Shown here one piece after another: positions 20,781 through 31,024 of a DNA stretch of 64,000 nt. Origin of the DNA: Histomonas meleagridis (Eukaryota > Parabasalia > Tritrichomonadida > Dientamoebidae); the NCBI GenBank assembly GCA_020186115.1, contig WSYJ01000009.1, positions 372,001 through 436,000 on the forward strand, given 5' to 3'. Below the pieces are notes generated by a model. It saw only the letters and a program-made list of their open reading frames with translations. It was not told the DNA's origin and did no database searches. Each line of letters starts with the position of its first letter. Position 1 is the first letter of the stretch. A program made the position numbers and the translations under genes.

Positions 20781-21533
20781 ACCATTTATTTCCATTACTT
20801 AATTGTTTTAATTTGAAACTTTTTATATTTCCAAACTTGTAAATATTTCCATCAAAATGTATGACGGTTATTTCCGTTAAAAAGTGTCTTTGATTTTTTA
20901 GAGAACGTTTAAATATAAACCTTGTTGTGATAAACAATGAAAACATGTTTAATAAAAGTTATGACTTTTAAAATAAAAATAATATTATTTTTCCATGAAA
21001 GATACTTTCATGAGCAATAATATTCGTAAAATCATGATCTATTAATAGAATAATTTTGATCAAAAATAATGTTTTTCATTTGCATAAAAAGCATATTGCA
21101 ATATGTTTATTCAGTTTTGATTGCAAAAACTCAAATCAGTGTAATTACAAAACAAGACCCTTAGCATGACTTTTGCAATCAGCTCCTGGCGTGTACACGT
21201 TTTAGCTAAAATTGGTGAGTTTGGATCGAATTTATATATAATCTTTAGCATAGGTCCGAGCACCAAGACTCTTTCGCGGCCGAAATGCGCATTTCTGAAA
21301 ATTGGTATCAACTTTTTTCGAGAACTGATATGGTAATTTCTTGCTCAAAGTAAAAAAAATTATATTTCTTCTATTTTATTTCAGGGAAAACAATTCTTAT
21401 AACATAAAACACTTTTTATCGATTATCTGTAAAAATAAAATATATACAAGAGAAAATATTTTTTTTGTAATATCATTATCAACTTTTTCTATGTTAAAAA
21501 CTGAAATCGCCAATTTAAATAAATGCAACCAAG
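20781..21533. other. Intergenic region
   Basis: AT-rich 3' flank of RPS24 and 5' flank of the DUF3447 gene. No gene seen. Confidence 0.4.
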
Positions 21534-22871
21534 ATGAACAAAGAAGATCAAATTGATGAAGCAAATCAAAAATCTCAAAACGAATTAGAAACATTTATCA
21601 CATTCAAAAATATAATCTTTGGTTTAAATATGAACAATTTTCTTCAGTCAGTATATTTTATAAACAACAAATTTTGCAAAAATTATCCAATATCTTATAA
21701 CTTATTTGTAAGTAGTATGATATACACGTCATTTTTTATTAAAAATAAAAATCTTGATATGAATATATATTTGAGATTATTACAAGAAATTGAAAAAAAT
21801 GAAATAAATTATAATTCCACTTCAAAAATAATAGACGTATTTTCTCATTACCTTCTTGAAGAAAAAACACAAGAATCATATTATTTTCTTAATTACATGA
21901 TTGAACATAATTTAATTGAACCAAAAATCATTCCAACAAACATTCCATTTTTTGTGCATTTAAACCAAGAAGAATTAAGTGAATTTAAAAATTGGTTTTG
22001 TCTCGAAAATGTTAATTATGAAGATCTTTCAAAGAATGATTGGGAACTTCACAAGCAATTAATTAAAGAAGGTGTTAATCCAAATGAAACTGCTAAAATC
22101 ATTCGAAATGAAGATATAGAAAAGCTTCAAGAAATATCATCACAAAATACATTTGATTTTAATCAGACAATTGAACCATCAATTTATGAAAGATGTTCAT
22201 TTATTAACAAAGAAGATGTTACATTAATTGATTATGCAGCATTTTTTTCTTCAGTTAAATGTTTTAAATTTTTATTAATGAATGGAGCAAAAGCAACTAA
22301 TACAGGAAAATATGCAATTGTAAGTGGAAACGAAGAAATCATTCATTTATGCGAACAGAATCACTCATCTTTTGAAAGTGCATATGAAATAGCAATTCAA
22401 TTCCATCAAAATAATATCTTTAAATATTTTTATGAGAATAAATTAAAAGAAATTTATAGTTTAGAAGAATTAGGGAAAAAATGTATTTTACATAATAATT
22501 TTGAAATTTTTAAATTTTTACTAGAAAATGGAATGAAAATTGATGATGATATTGTTAATAAATCTGCAAAAATTGGAAATACTTTTATTGTGAAATATTT
22601 CATTAAAAATAAACATATTCCAAAGAATATTTTAATTTATTCATCAAGATCGTGTAACATTGAACTTGTTACATATATTTTGAAACATAATGAATTTGAG
22701 GTAAATGTGAAAAATATTTGTTTTCATAATTTAAAATTTCAAAATATTATCTGGAAATTATTAAATTTATTTAAAACAGCACTCATGTATGCATCATTAA
22801 ATGGTCATACAGAAATAGTAAAAATTCTTCTTGAACAAAAAGGAATTGATATTAATGCCAAATATATTTAA
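21534..22871 (+). CDS. DUF3447/ankyrin-repeat protein
   Basis: Encodes 445 residues from ATG 21534. The N-terminal ~170 residues are helical (EEKTQESYYFLNYMIEHN). The conserved block DWELHKQLIKEGVNPNETAK is followed by the DUF3447 core YERCSFINKEDVTLIDYAAFF and EEIIHLCEQNHSSFESAYE. C-terminal ankyrin repeats include FEIFKFLLENGMKIDDDI and NIELVTYILKHNEFEVN. A linker (CFHNLKFQNIIWKLL) stays in frame into one full repeat (GHTEIVKILLEQKGIDINA), after which the frame stops. More ankyrin modules lie downstream out of frame. Ankyrin repeats bind proteins; the biological role of this trichomonad family is unknown. Confidence 0.85.
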   Translation: MNKEDQIDEANQKSQNELETFITFKNIIFGLNMNNFLQSVYFINNKFCKNYPISYNLFVSSMIYTSFFIKNKNLDMNIYLRLLQEIEKNEINYNSTSKIIDVFSHYLLEEKTQESYYFLNYMIEHNLIEPKIIPTNIPFFVHLNQEELSEFKNWFCLENVNYEDLSKNDWELHKQLIKEGVNPNETAKIIRNEDIEKLQEISSQNTFDFNQTIEPSIYERCSFINKEDVTLIDYAAFFSSVKCFKFLLMNGAKATNTGKYAIVSGNEEIIHLCEQNHSSFESAYEIAIQFHQNNIFKYFYENKLKEIYSLEELGKKCILHNNFEIFKFLLENGMKIDDDIVNKSAKIGNTFIVKYFIKNKHIPKNILIYSSRSCNIELVTYILKHNEFEVNVKNICFHNLKFQNIIWKLLNLFKTALMYASLNGHTEIVKILLEQKGIDINAKYI

Positions 22872-23570
22872 TTGTTTGACTTAAAATATATTTTTGCAAT
22901 TTAAAATTTAAAAATAATACTTGAAATTTATTTAAAATATATGGAATTTATTTAGAATATTTAAAACAGCACTAATGAAAGCATCTGAAAATGGTCATAC
23001 AGAAATAGTAAAAATACTTCTTGAACAAGAAGGAATTGATGTTAATGCTCAAGACATTTATTTGTTTTATTTAAAATTTTTTTTAATAATTTTATCAAAT
23101 TTCAAAATAATATTTGGAAATTATTCAAATTATTTAATACAGCACTTATATTAGCATCTAGATATGGCCACATGGAAATAGTTAAAATACTTCTTGAACA
23201 AGAAAAAATTAATGTTAATGTTAAAGGTTTTTATTTGTTTTGTATAATATTTATTATAATAATTTGATATTTCAAAATAATATTTGGAAATTATCTACTC
23301 TATATATGACGGCACTCACATGGGCAACTTACATGCATCACACAGAAATAATAAAATTACTTCTTAAACAAAAAGGGATTAATGTTAAATATAAGAATAT
23401 TTGTTAATTTAATTTAATATTTATTTAAATAAATCGCAATTTCAAAATAATATTTGGAAATTATTCACATTATTTATGTCAGCACTTAATTATGCAGATA
23501 TAAGTAATAATACAGAAATAAGTAATTTATTTCTTGTATATAATAATAAATGCTTTATTTTTTAAGTTTC
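22872..23570 (+). repeat. Tandem ankyrin modules (170-bp family) after the DUF3447 gene
   Basis: Three to four further modules, each an ankyrin repeat (ENGHTEIVKILLEQEGIDVNA and relatives) plus an AT-rich linker. Equivalent points at 22845, 23035, 23208 and 23378 give spacings of 190, 173 and 170 bp. The last copies are degraded (YMHHTEIIKLLLKQKGINV; NNTEISNLFLVY). Each repeat is open, but the frame changes across linkers. The copies could be spliced exons or decaying repeats. Confidence 0.7.
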
Positions 23571-23610
23571 TGATATGTTTTTATTCTTGTATAATGATAA
23601 TTTTTCATTT

Positions 23611-24190
23611 TTAATTCAGATAAAATTCTGGTCGATCAATAATACCAACATTATATTCAATAACAGGTTCCGAAATTTGGAAAGTACAAAACAATTTCTC
23701 GTCAACTGTTATCATTGTACAATGTTTTTATATATATAAAATGCTACGTAGCAATAGTAAAGCACCGCATGTATAACGTTGATTTCTTCCCATATTTCAA
23801 TTTTACCATCTGGATCCAGATGGTTATGATTATAACAAATCACATAAAAATTCCTCTTCTGGAACTTCTAAGAGTCTAATGTCATCAAGTGTGTGTAAGC
23901 TTAGTGAAATGCCTCTTTGGATACAAAATACTGTGTTATCAATAACAGCTATTGGCAGCCAATTTAAAACATCACAAACTTCTTCCAGATTGAAGTTTTG
24001 TAATGTTTACTGCATTCATTTTAGAAGTAATAAAAACTAATGATATGTGAACACTCATGATTTCCACATAGCATATAAAAATCATTTGGACATAAAGTTT
24101 TGTAACACAAGAGAATTCTCATTCATACGGTTTCAATACTCTGTACTCCCTTCAACATAACCAAATCGTGTCTATCATGTAATAATGAAT
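23611..24190 (-). pseudogene. PP1-type Ser/Thr phosphatase pseudogene
   Basis: Minus-strand reading in shifting frames gives, in order, VQSIETV, CPNDFYMLCGNHECS (RGNHE region of PP1, Arg lost), VCDVLNWLPIAVIDNTVFC, RGISLSLHTLDDIR (HGGLSPDL region, metal-binding His lost), EEFLCDLL followed by a stop where WSDP is expected, and finally MITVDEKLFCTFQISEP. This final part matches the VDEtLMCSFQiLkP end of PP1. Several stops and shifts and the lost His and Asp residues show that the copy is dead. Confidence 0.8.
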
Positions 24191-24320
24191 TGAAATTTTA
24201 ATGCTTCTTCATTCAAGCAAAGCTCGCAATGAAAGGCATTTTAAACTTAATGTTACACATAAACATTTGCACCACAAAATTTAGAACAAAAAATACATAA
24301 ATTTTATATAAAAAATTTTA

Positions 24321-25742
24321 TTAATTAATATCTGCGTAAATCTTTTTGATTCCATCTATTGTTTCTTTATATTCCTCTCCTACCAAAGAGAAGTCGAAAT
24401 TCATTTGATCTGTCAGCAACAATTCTCTGAGTGCCCAATCTGTAATTTCCAGTACGTAGTTCAACAGTTCCTTATAATCGAATGCGTTCATATTATAAAC
24501 AGTTTTCGATATTGGAGCAAACGGAGGTGTTACCCATTGTCGATTTGCATTTTTTCCCAATGCGCAATGCAACTTCAGCAACGACTTCAGAATCGTTTCA
24601 GCGTGCACCTGAATGATTCCGACTTTATCTTCGTCGGCAGCTTTAAACATTAGAGTTGTTAAAGCTTCGATTTCGTTCATCACAACATAACTTTTACTCA
24701 CAACAGAATATTCCGATTTCTTCTTCATCATTAATGAGTTACGTGACGAAGTATATCTTCGATATATTTTCGGAAGTGTTATAAATGGAAACTCGATAAA
24801 CAATTGGAAACTTGACTTACCAAATGACTTTTGATCTTTGATGACATCATTATAAAACTTTATGAGCGATGGTATTAATCGATCTGTTTGCGCAATTGAA
24901 TTCGCTTTGCTCGGTTCAATTGTGTTAATGCGACAGATATCATCAATGGTTTGCGTAAATGTTTTTACAATTTGCGAAAACATAATACCATCATCACGGT
25001 ATATAAAACCGCGGCGATGGGCTTTAGGATCTTTACTAACATCAGCGAAGTCTTGCGACGCTAAGTATTGGAAGATCGGTGATCTTGACTTAAGGCCTTC
25101 CGAAAGTCGTGACGCATCATTATTAAGTGAGAAACTTGTTTTCTCGCCAACTATGATGGAAAATATTATCAAAAAGTACTCAAAAACACTGAACATTGTA
25201 AATGAAAGTAAAATGTGAAGTGAATATTTGTTGAAAAATGTGATGACATAAAGCAAAAATGATATACCAGTGATTTTAAGAATGGATTTGGGATAACATT
25301 GAAGTAAATATTGGTATCGTGTTTGATTGAAGTCATATGATTGAATAACTGGGATATATAAGACATGAGAAAGAATTATTCCAACTTCGAAAAATGTGAT
25401 GATAACAACAGAAAAAGTAGGAAGAATTGACGACAAGTGAAGAAAAATCCAGGCAAATTCACTGGCTATAAAGAAAAATCGTTTGGTCCATTCTGGAAAT
25501 GTTAAGATTAAATGTGGGCGTGGAACTACGGATAATGCTTCTTTGTAAAAAAAGAATGGAAGCAATGCCGTAATGTACGAAATAATATAAGCGGAAAAAC
25601 TGAAATTATAGGAATAACTTGAATGAATTAAAATGAAATATTCAAGTAATGTATAAATTGTGAATGGAATATATGCCCACACTACAAATCCGATTGTTTT
25701 GCCCAACCAAACTGCTTTTTCGAATTTTGGGTAGCTTAGCAT
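24321..25742 (-). CDS. NDC1-like nuclear-pore membrane protein (putative)
   Basis: Encodes 473 residues, ATG at 25742. The first ~200 residues hold about six hydrophobic helices (TIGFVVWAYIPFTIYTLL, FSAYIISYITALLPFFF, VVIITFFEVGIILSHV, ILKITGISFLLYVITFF, FSVFEYFLIIFSIIV). A soluble C-terminal half follows with SPIFQYLASQDFADVSKD, RRGFIYRDDG and FTQTIDDICRI. Six spans, then a helical domain with a short FQxLA.D motif, is the layout of Ndc1 nucleoporins, which anchor the pore complex and spindle pole bodies in the nuclear envelope. Sequence identity is weak by eye, so another polytopic endomembrane protein remains possible. Confidence 0.55.
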   Translation of the reverse strand: MLSYPKFEKAVWLGKTIGFVVWAYIPFTIYTLLEYFILIHSSYSYNFSFSAYIISYITALLPFFFYKEALSVVPRPHLILTFPEWTKRFFFIASEFAWIFLHLSSILPTFSVVIITFFEVGIILSHVLYIPVIQSYDFNQTRYQYLLQCYPKSILKITGISFLLYVITFFNKYSLHILLSFTMFSVFEYFLIIFSIIVGEKTSFSLNNDASRLSEGLKSRSPIFQYLASQDFADVSKDPKAHRRGFIYRDDGIMFSQIVKTFTQTIDDICRINTIEPSKANSIAQTDRLIPSLIKFYNDVIKDQKSFGKSSFQLFIEFPFITLPKIYRRYTSSRNSLMMKKKSEYSVVSKSYVVMNEIEALTTLMFKAADEDKVGIIQVHAETILKSLLKLHCALGKNANRQWVTPPFAPISKTVYNMNAFDYKELLNYVLEITDWALRELLLTDQMNFDFSLVGEEYKETIDGIKKIYADIN

Positions 25743-26016
25743 CTGTTAATTATTGTTGACCAACAGCAAGCACTTTTTAAAATTGGCGGTTGATCAGGTT
25801 CCTATCGGCCAGCGGTTATATTTTTGGGAACAAACGGCTGCTAACAAAAAGTGCCATTATATAAACACTTTCATTATTTTCTAAATGAAAAGTTTTCATT
25901 GAAACATATCAAAACTGAACTTTTTCTTTACTGTTATTTGATTTTCTATTAAAATTGATCGGTATCAATTTATTTGGTGTCACTTTTGTTTTAAATTTTG
26001 AATTGGTTGAGTTTGG

Positions 26017-27303
26017 ATGGAGGGAAAAAATATTGATGGATTTTTAATTCTTGAACAAATTGGTAGTGGGGCATCATCAAAGGTCCACTTAGCTCAACAT
26101 GTTCAAACAAAGTTAATGGCAGCAGCAAAAATTGTTGATGTATCTAAACTTAAAACAGAAGAATTTAATGGAGTAATACGTGAAATTAGCGTTTACATGA
26201 ATGTTGTTCATCCAAATGTATGCACACTTTATCGTTTATCTTTTTTTGACACATATATAATATTTTTTCTTCAATATGCAGCCAATGGAACATTATTATC
26301 TTACCTCAACAAGAAAAAACAACTAAATGATGAAGAAGCACGCAAAATTTTTATTCAAGTATTTGATGCTATTCGTTATCTTCATGTCTATCATTTTTGT
26401 GCGCATCGTGATATCAAACTTGAAAACATTCTTTTAGATGAAAATAATAATGTTCTAATTACAGATTTTGGTTTTTCAGGTTCTTGTTATAATTCTATTC
26501 TTCATTCTTTCGTTGGTACACCCGGATATTATGCTCCAGAAGTAATGGCAGGTAATGAATACACCGAGAAGTGTGATGTATGGTCATTAGGTGTTTGTTT
26601 ATTCACACTTCTTTCTGGTTACATGCCGTTTTCCACAAAAACGAACAAATTCAGAACTATCGTCGAGGAGGCCGTTAACTTAAAGTATCCAAGAGTGATT
26701 TCACCCTTAGCCGTTGATTTGTTACGGCGAATGTTTACAGTGAACCCAAGTTCTCGCCCTTCTTTAATTGATCTTCAATCACACCATTGGCTTCATGGCC
26801 TTCCACAAATGAACTTAAATATTACACCACAACCAATCATGTTTTATAAAGTTAGTAACATTGAAGCTATAAGAAAGTTTAGAAGAAAGCCTATGAAGCC
26901 TATACCTGACATTGCTATTAAAGTTGAAGCTTTGGGATATAATGTTAAAGATCTTGAAGAAATGTTAAATGACGGAAAAATTAATGACGAAACAACAGCT
27001 TATTTCATTTACTTACATCCTTCAATCAAAAAGGCCGAAGTAGAAGGAACAACAGCAGGAGAAGCATCACCAATACATTTGAGAAGATCTAACTCAGAAG
27101 CACTTCCTATGTTAAACCAAAATACCTCGGTATCAAAAAGAAGGAATTCCCCAACAACGCCGCCGGACAAACATAGGACGCCACAGATAAGAGCATTACC
27201 AAGAAATAATACAGAACAGAATAAAAACATGATCGGACTTAGACTGGGACAGCGTTTCCAAAAGCATTTAAGTAGACCTATCGTGAAGTTACCTATGGCA
27301 TAG
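26017..27303 (+). CDS. CAMK/SNF1-like serine/threonine protein kinase
   Basis: Encodes 428 residues from ATG 26017. The kinase domain covers residues ~7-260: glycine loop IGSGASSKVHLA, ATP Lys in AAAKIVD (~39), catalytic loop HRDIKLENIL (~130), DFGFSG (~149), GTPGYYAPEV (~170), then DVWSLGVCLFTLLSGYMPF, typical of CAMK/AMPK-related kinases of trichomonads. The tail contains a UBA-like helix segment (VEALGYNVKDLEEMLNDGKI) as in SNF1/MARK kinases, then a Ser/Pro/Arg-rich disordered end. All catalytic residues are present, so it should be active. Substrates are unknown. Confidence 0.93.
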   Translation: MEGKNIDGFLILEQIGSGASSKVHLAQHVQTKLMAAAKIVDVSKLKTEEFNGVIREISVYMNVVHPNVCTLYRLSFFDTYIIFFLQYAANGTLLSYLNKKKQLNDEEARKIFIQVFDAIRYLHVYHFCAHRDIKLENILLDENNNVLITDFGFSGSCYNSILHSFVGTPGYYAPEVMAGNEYTEKCDVWSLGVCLFTLLSGYMPFSTKTNKFRTIVEEAVNLKYPRVISPLAVDLLRRMFTVNPSSRPSLIDLQSHHWLHGLPQMNLNITPQPIMFYKVSNIEAIRKFRRKPMKPIPDIAIKVEALGYNVKDLEEMLNDGKINDETTAYFIYLHPSIKKAEVEGTTAGEASPIHLRRSNSEALPMLNQNTSVSKRRNSPTTPPDKHRTPQIRALPRNNTEQNKNMIGLRLGQRFQKHLSRPIVKLPMA

Positions 27304-27609
27304 ATATAATTATTTGATTTGTTTTTAAATAAATGAGTGGACGACAAAAGCCTGTTTTTTGACCTAAATTATAATAGGTTATTGTACTTAAATGAGTTGT
27401 TGTGACGTGTGAAAATCTGAAATCAGATGTCAGAAATGATATTGTGTTTGAATATTTATCCTTTTTATGCGACAGTTCATTTTTTTGATCCAACATTTAC
27501 AATGTATTCACTGGAATTGGCAAATATTAAAGTTCAATTAAATATCCTTATTTAATAACATGTTGCACAAATTTAAACGTTCGCACTTTTGAAAAACCGT
27601 TAAGTTTGA
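27304..27609. other. Tandem-gene intergenic region with AACCGTTA
   Basis: About 300 bp between two plus-strand genes. The element AACCGTTA at 27595-27602 lies exactly 7 bp before the next ATG. Confidence 0.45.
27595..27602 (+). promoter_or_regulatory. Myb-type AACCGTTA element 7 bp before ATG
   Basis: Reverse complement TAACGGTT matches the YAACGG Myb core. The gene at 39574 has the identical octamer at the same 7-bp distance. Confidence 0.45.
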
Positions 27610-29019
27610 ATGGCGCCCCCACAATCTTCCAACTCATTCCCAATGATTGAAACAAAGGTTAGAATTATTACAGACACAACCTTTTATCCTGTTGAATCTG
27701 ATGCTCGAAGATCAAATGATGATTTAACTCTTAAAGCAACACTCTTTTTTATGCTCGAGGAAATGAAAGAAGATTTTCAGTATTTTAAAGCGGACAATTT
27801 TTTCATCATCCTTCAACACTGGAGAGGCTTAATATTTTTTATTCAATCAAATAGTGAAAAATATCATGAAATTATGAAAATGCAACTTCAAACAATCCGA
27901 GAAATAATACTTTTTTTATTTGGAGCCAAATTTGAAGCTGCTATGAGAAAGGATATTTCAATCAAAAAGAAAGTAATTTTTGCACAATTTATTGATGCTT
28001 ATCTTAATCTTTGTCAAAAAGATTATTTATACCAAATCAATAGTATTAGAACCGAACCGCATTTGAGGTATTTATCTGATAACTTCATAAAGAAAATTTC
28101 ACCTATTTCACATGAATTTAATATCAATTTAATTTCCACAATATTGTTCAAAAACCACGAAATAATATCATGTCAAACTAATCCTGGTTCGCTTAAGCTT
28201 GGGCCAGAATCATTATTACTTTTATCAATATATGAACAAGTTGAATATGAAGATCTTCCAGATTCTAACGAAAGATTTAATCCACTCTACATCAAAACTC
28301 CAGACATGGTCACGTCTGTTGTACACAAAAATGCTTTTATTCGAATTGAAGGCACTCCTATTCCTTGTATAATATCAAGTGCCCGAATTTCAGCTAATTC
28401 TCCCTTTGTTATTCTTGTTGTTACACAGAACGTTCGTCTCGTTCAAGACATGAAAGAAATGATTCAAGAATTCATGTTTATCATTGCTGATGATTTGTCG
28501 ACCGTTAAAATTGAATTTCCAAAACCAGTTTTTGAATGCGACTTTTTGAATGACCTCATTCATTTTGTTGTGGTTGATAGAACTCGAGGCAACACATGGG
28601 AAATGCCCAATGATTTGTCTCTTAAAGCTCTTATGAATCACTTAAAAATAGAAAATGAGGATGAGGCTAAAAAGGAATTCCAAAAAATCACAAGTGACAT
28701 GACATCATATGCAATGAATGCAATGTTAAATGGCTTTACAACAATGATGTGGGGAGAAAAAGATTTCCATTATTGCTACGAATTGAGGTTTGAAGATGAT
28801 GGCAATGATGTAATGAAGCCATTAAATGTGTTTAAACCACCACCTTTCCATGATGATATTGGGTTTAATTACAGAGTGATGATTAATAACTTATTCCAAA
28901 CAAATGCAAATGTGAAATGCTTTGAGTTATTGGCTGTTTATAAAGGTGGAATACAAGTTAAATCTGCAATTGCGGGAAATAAATCACTCTTCGAAATGTG
29001 TAAAAAATTCTTAAATTAG
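27610..29019 (+). CDS. HPS1/Mon1-type (longin-fold) membrane-traffic protein (putative)
   Basis: Encodes 469 residues starting MAPPQSSNSFPM. The N-terminal part reads FFMLEEMKEDFQYFKADNFFIILQHWRGLIFFIQS and then LQTIREIILFLFGAKFEA, the strand-helix pattern of the first longin domain in the Mon1-Ccz1-HPS1-HPS4 family. A second unit near residue 180 (FNINLISTILFKNHEIISC, LGPESLLLLSIY) matches the second longin. A third lies near 265 (SPFVILVVTQNVRLVQDMKEMI). This family forms guanine-exchange factors for Rab7 or Rab32/38. No catalytic residues can be named. The call rests on pattern and length, not on strong identity. Confidence 0.42.
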   Translation: MAPPQSSNSFPMIETKVRIITDTTFYPVESDARRSNDDLTLKATLFFMLEEMKEDFQYFKADNFFIILQHWRGLIFFIQSNSEKYHEIMKMQLQTIREIILFLFGAKFEAAMRKDISIKKKVIFAQFIDAYLNLCQKDYLYQINSIRTEPHLRYLSDNFIKKISPISHEFNINLISTILFKNHEIISCQTNPGSLKLGPESLLLLSIYEQVEYEDLPDSNERFNPLYIKTPDMVTSVVHKNAFIRIEGTPIPCIISSARISANSPFVILVVTQNVRLVQDMKEMIQEFMFIIADDLSTVKIEFPKPVFECDFLNDLIHFVVVDRTRGNTWEMPNDLSLKALMNHLKIENEDEAKKEFQKITSDMTSYAMNAMLNGFTTMMWGEKDFHYCYELRFEDDGNDVMKPLNVFKPPPFHDDIGFNYRVMINNLFQTNANVKCFELLAVYKGGIQVKSAIAGNKSLFEMCKKFLN

Positions 29020-29274
29020 ATCAAATTAATTATAAATAATGTTTAAGACTTTTGTTTTGTTGCTTTTTTTGGCCTGAAGAAAATTTCGACAACCTCAACG
29101 TAAATCTACCAAAAATTCAATTGAAAAATAATCTATCGTAGTGTTAAAAAAAATTGAGATAAACGATCATAATCAACACAAATAAAAAGTTTTATTCACC
29201 CAGACAAGTTGAAAGCAAATATTTTTTTAGTAGTAATTTCTTTTGGGATTCTAATCTTTGTCTTTGGGTCTTTA
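29020..29274. other. 5' region of the glycosyltransferase-like gene
   Basis: The downstream reading frame is already open from 29209 and codes a signal-anchor-like stretch (FLVVISFGILIFVFG), but has no ATG. A pyrimidine-poor TTCACCCAG precedes it at about 29194-29202. A short 5' exon joined by splicing would explain this. Confidence 0.3.
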
Positions 29275-30174
29275 ATGCTTACAGAGTCAATTGTTTTTTT
29301 TGATATCGGATTTAATGAACATACACTAAATTCACAATGTCCTTTATGCGACATCAAAGCAGCTATTGCCCCAACATCAACACCAGAAGATGCTATTATG
29401 ACAGTTATTACATTATACAAACCTAGTGTTGGATATTTAATTCGATCAATTCGTTCAGTGGGTTGTCGTGCTACTATTGTATGTTTTATAACAGAAAACG
29501 TCGAAATCCCATCAGAGATACTTAGTTGTGGTGTTGAATTAGTTCGAATTCCCAATACCACAAATCGTGTATCATTAAGTGTTGAAAAAATGAGGTGGGA
29601 ATGGTATCACCAATATCTCTCGAATGAAGGCAAAAGATTCAGACGAGTAATGCATACCGATGGGTTTGATGCATTTTATTTCGGTGATCCGTTTTCAGTT
29701 GCAACAGATGAAAATGTTCTTTATTTCCAAAGAGAAGATCGCCCTATTTCTTCCTGTCCTTATAATAATCGTTGGGTTACGAGTTGTCATATAAATCTAA
29801 GTAGCGAACTTCGACACAGTTTAATTGTATGCAGCGGCTCATTAATTGGCGGAAGAAAACAATTTCTTCAAATGACAGAGCTTTTAATTACACATGATGA
29901 ATGGATGCAATGTTGGAAGCATGGCTTTGATCAAGGAGACTTTAACTATGTCATCTACACAAAGTTAAATCAGACAAATATAACATATAAATTCATGGGA
30001 TGTAATGAAAGATTTATATCTATGCATTACTGTTGGCCATCAGGAAAGGGTTTGGGGCCGTCGGGATTGTTCCCAACAACAGATGATAAGGATACGATTG
30101 TGTATATGCACCAGTATAATAGACACAAGAATATAATAGAATATATTTGGGATAAGTGTAAACCGGCAATATAA
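29275..30174 (+). CDS. Type II membrane glycosyltransferase-like protein
   Basis: From the first ATG (29275) the protein has about 299 residues; the same frame is open for 22 codons upstream and codes a hydrophobic anchor. The luminal part begins with DAIMTVITLYKPSVGYLIRSIRSVGCRATIV, a Rossmann-like start of nucleotide-sugar transferases. RRVMHTDGFDAFYFGDPF, with a DxxD variant of the metal-binding DxD motif, follows, then LIVCSGSLIGGRKQFLQM and FDQGDFNYVIYT (the QGxxN element of such enzymes) and HQYNRH. A Golgi role in glycan synthesis is likely. The donor and acceptor are unknown. Confidence 0.65.
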   Translation: MLTESIVFFDIGFNEHTLNSQCPLCDIKAAIAPTSTPEDAIMTVITLYKPSVGYLIRSIRSVGCRATIVCFITENVEIPSEILSCGVELVRIPNTTNRVSLSVEKMRWEWYHQYLSNEGKRFRRVMHTDGFDAFYFGDPFSVATDENVLYFQREDRPISSCPYNNRWVTSCHINLSSELRHSLIVCSGSLIGGRKQFLQMTELLITHDEWMQCWKHGFDQGDFNYVIYTKLNQTNITYKFMGCNERFISMHYCWPSGKGLGPSGLFPTTDDKDTIVYMHQYNRHKNIIEYIWDKCKPAI

Positions 30175-31024
30175 AGTTTTTCTTTCTTGTGTTTTTAATA
30201 AGTGTGATTTTCTTAAATTTGTATTTACTGTCTTGTGTTAACTTGCCGATAGACAAATTAAATGATCAAGAAACTGTTTTCCACAGAAACAAACTATCGT
30301 CATTCTGAAATTCTTATCGTTTGCCAAATTATTATTTTTTATTAAATTATTGATAATTTAAAGTTCAGCTACCATTATAATAAGAAGTATTCGATCGTTT
30401 CTGACTAAGATCAGATATTAAAATCAAATCGAAAAACATCATCTTTCGTTACTGGAGATTGAAATCAGCTATTTGCACTAAGATATATTCAACAAAAAAA
30501 ATAATTTTAAATTTCAATTTTTTAATCTTGATATTCTTAAAAAATCATTACTCAATATAACATAATCATCTTATTATGTATGAGTATTAAAAAAATTATT
30601 CCAAAAAATGAAAATATTATATTTATTTGAAAATGTAGATGATTAATCACTGTTTAAAATATGAAATTATACATAACCAGTGAAGGTTTTGGGGATATGA
30701 AATGATATCTTACAAATTATATCTCAGAAGGAAAAATTCATATTTTTTTATTGATTTTTTTTTACCCTTATCAACATAATTGATTGAAAAAGTTAGATTT
30801 GGTGTCTGAAATGATCGAAAACCTCTAACTTCTCAATAAAATGCAGATCAAATTCTCATGAATTTTTATCATTCTAGTGGACATATAAATTATTGTATAA
30901 TTTTTACTTAACCTTAGATATGACATGCATTTTTATTCAAATGTCTGGTTATTTCACGAATTTGAACAAAAGATTTTTCCAGACCTCCCAATGGGTGATT
31001 GAATATTATTGGAATTGATCCATT
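30175..31024. other. Intergenic region with a short coding remnant
   Basis: About 850 bp of AT-rich DNA. A minus-strand stretch near 31020-30910 reads IIFNHPLGGLEKSFVQIREI before stops and may be a gene fragment. Nothing else recognised. Confidence 0.35.
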
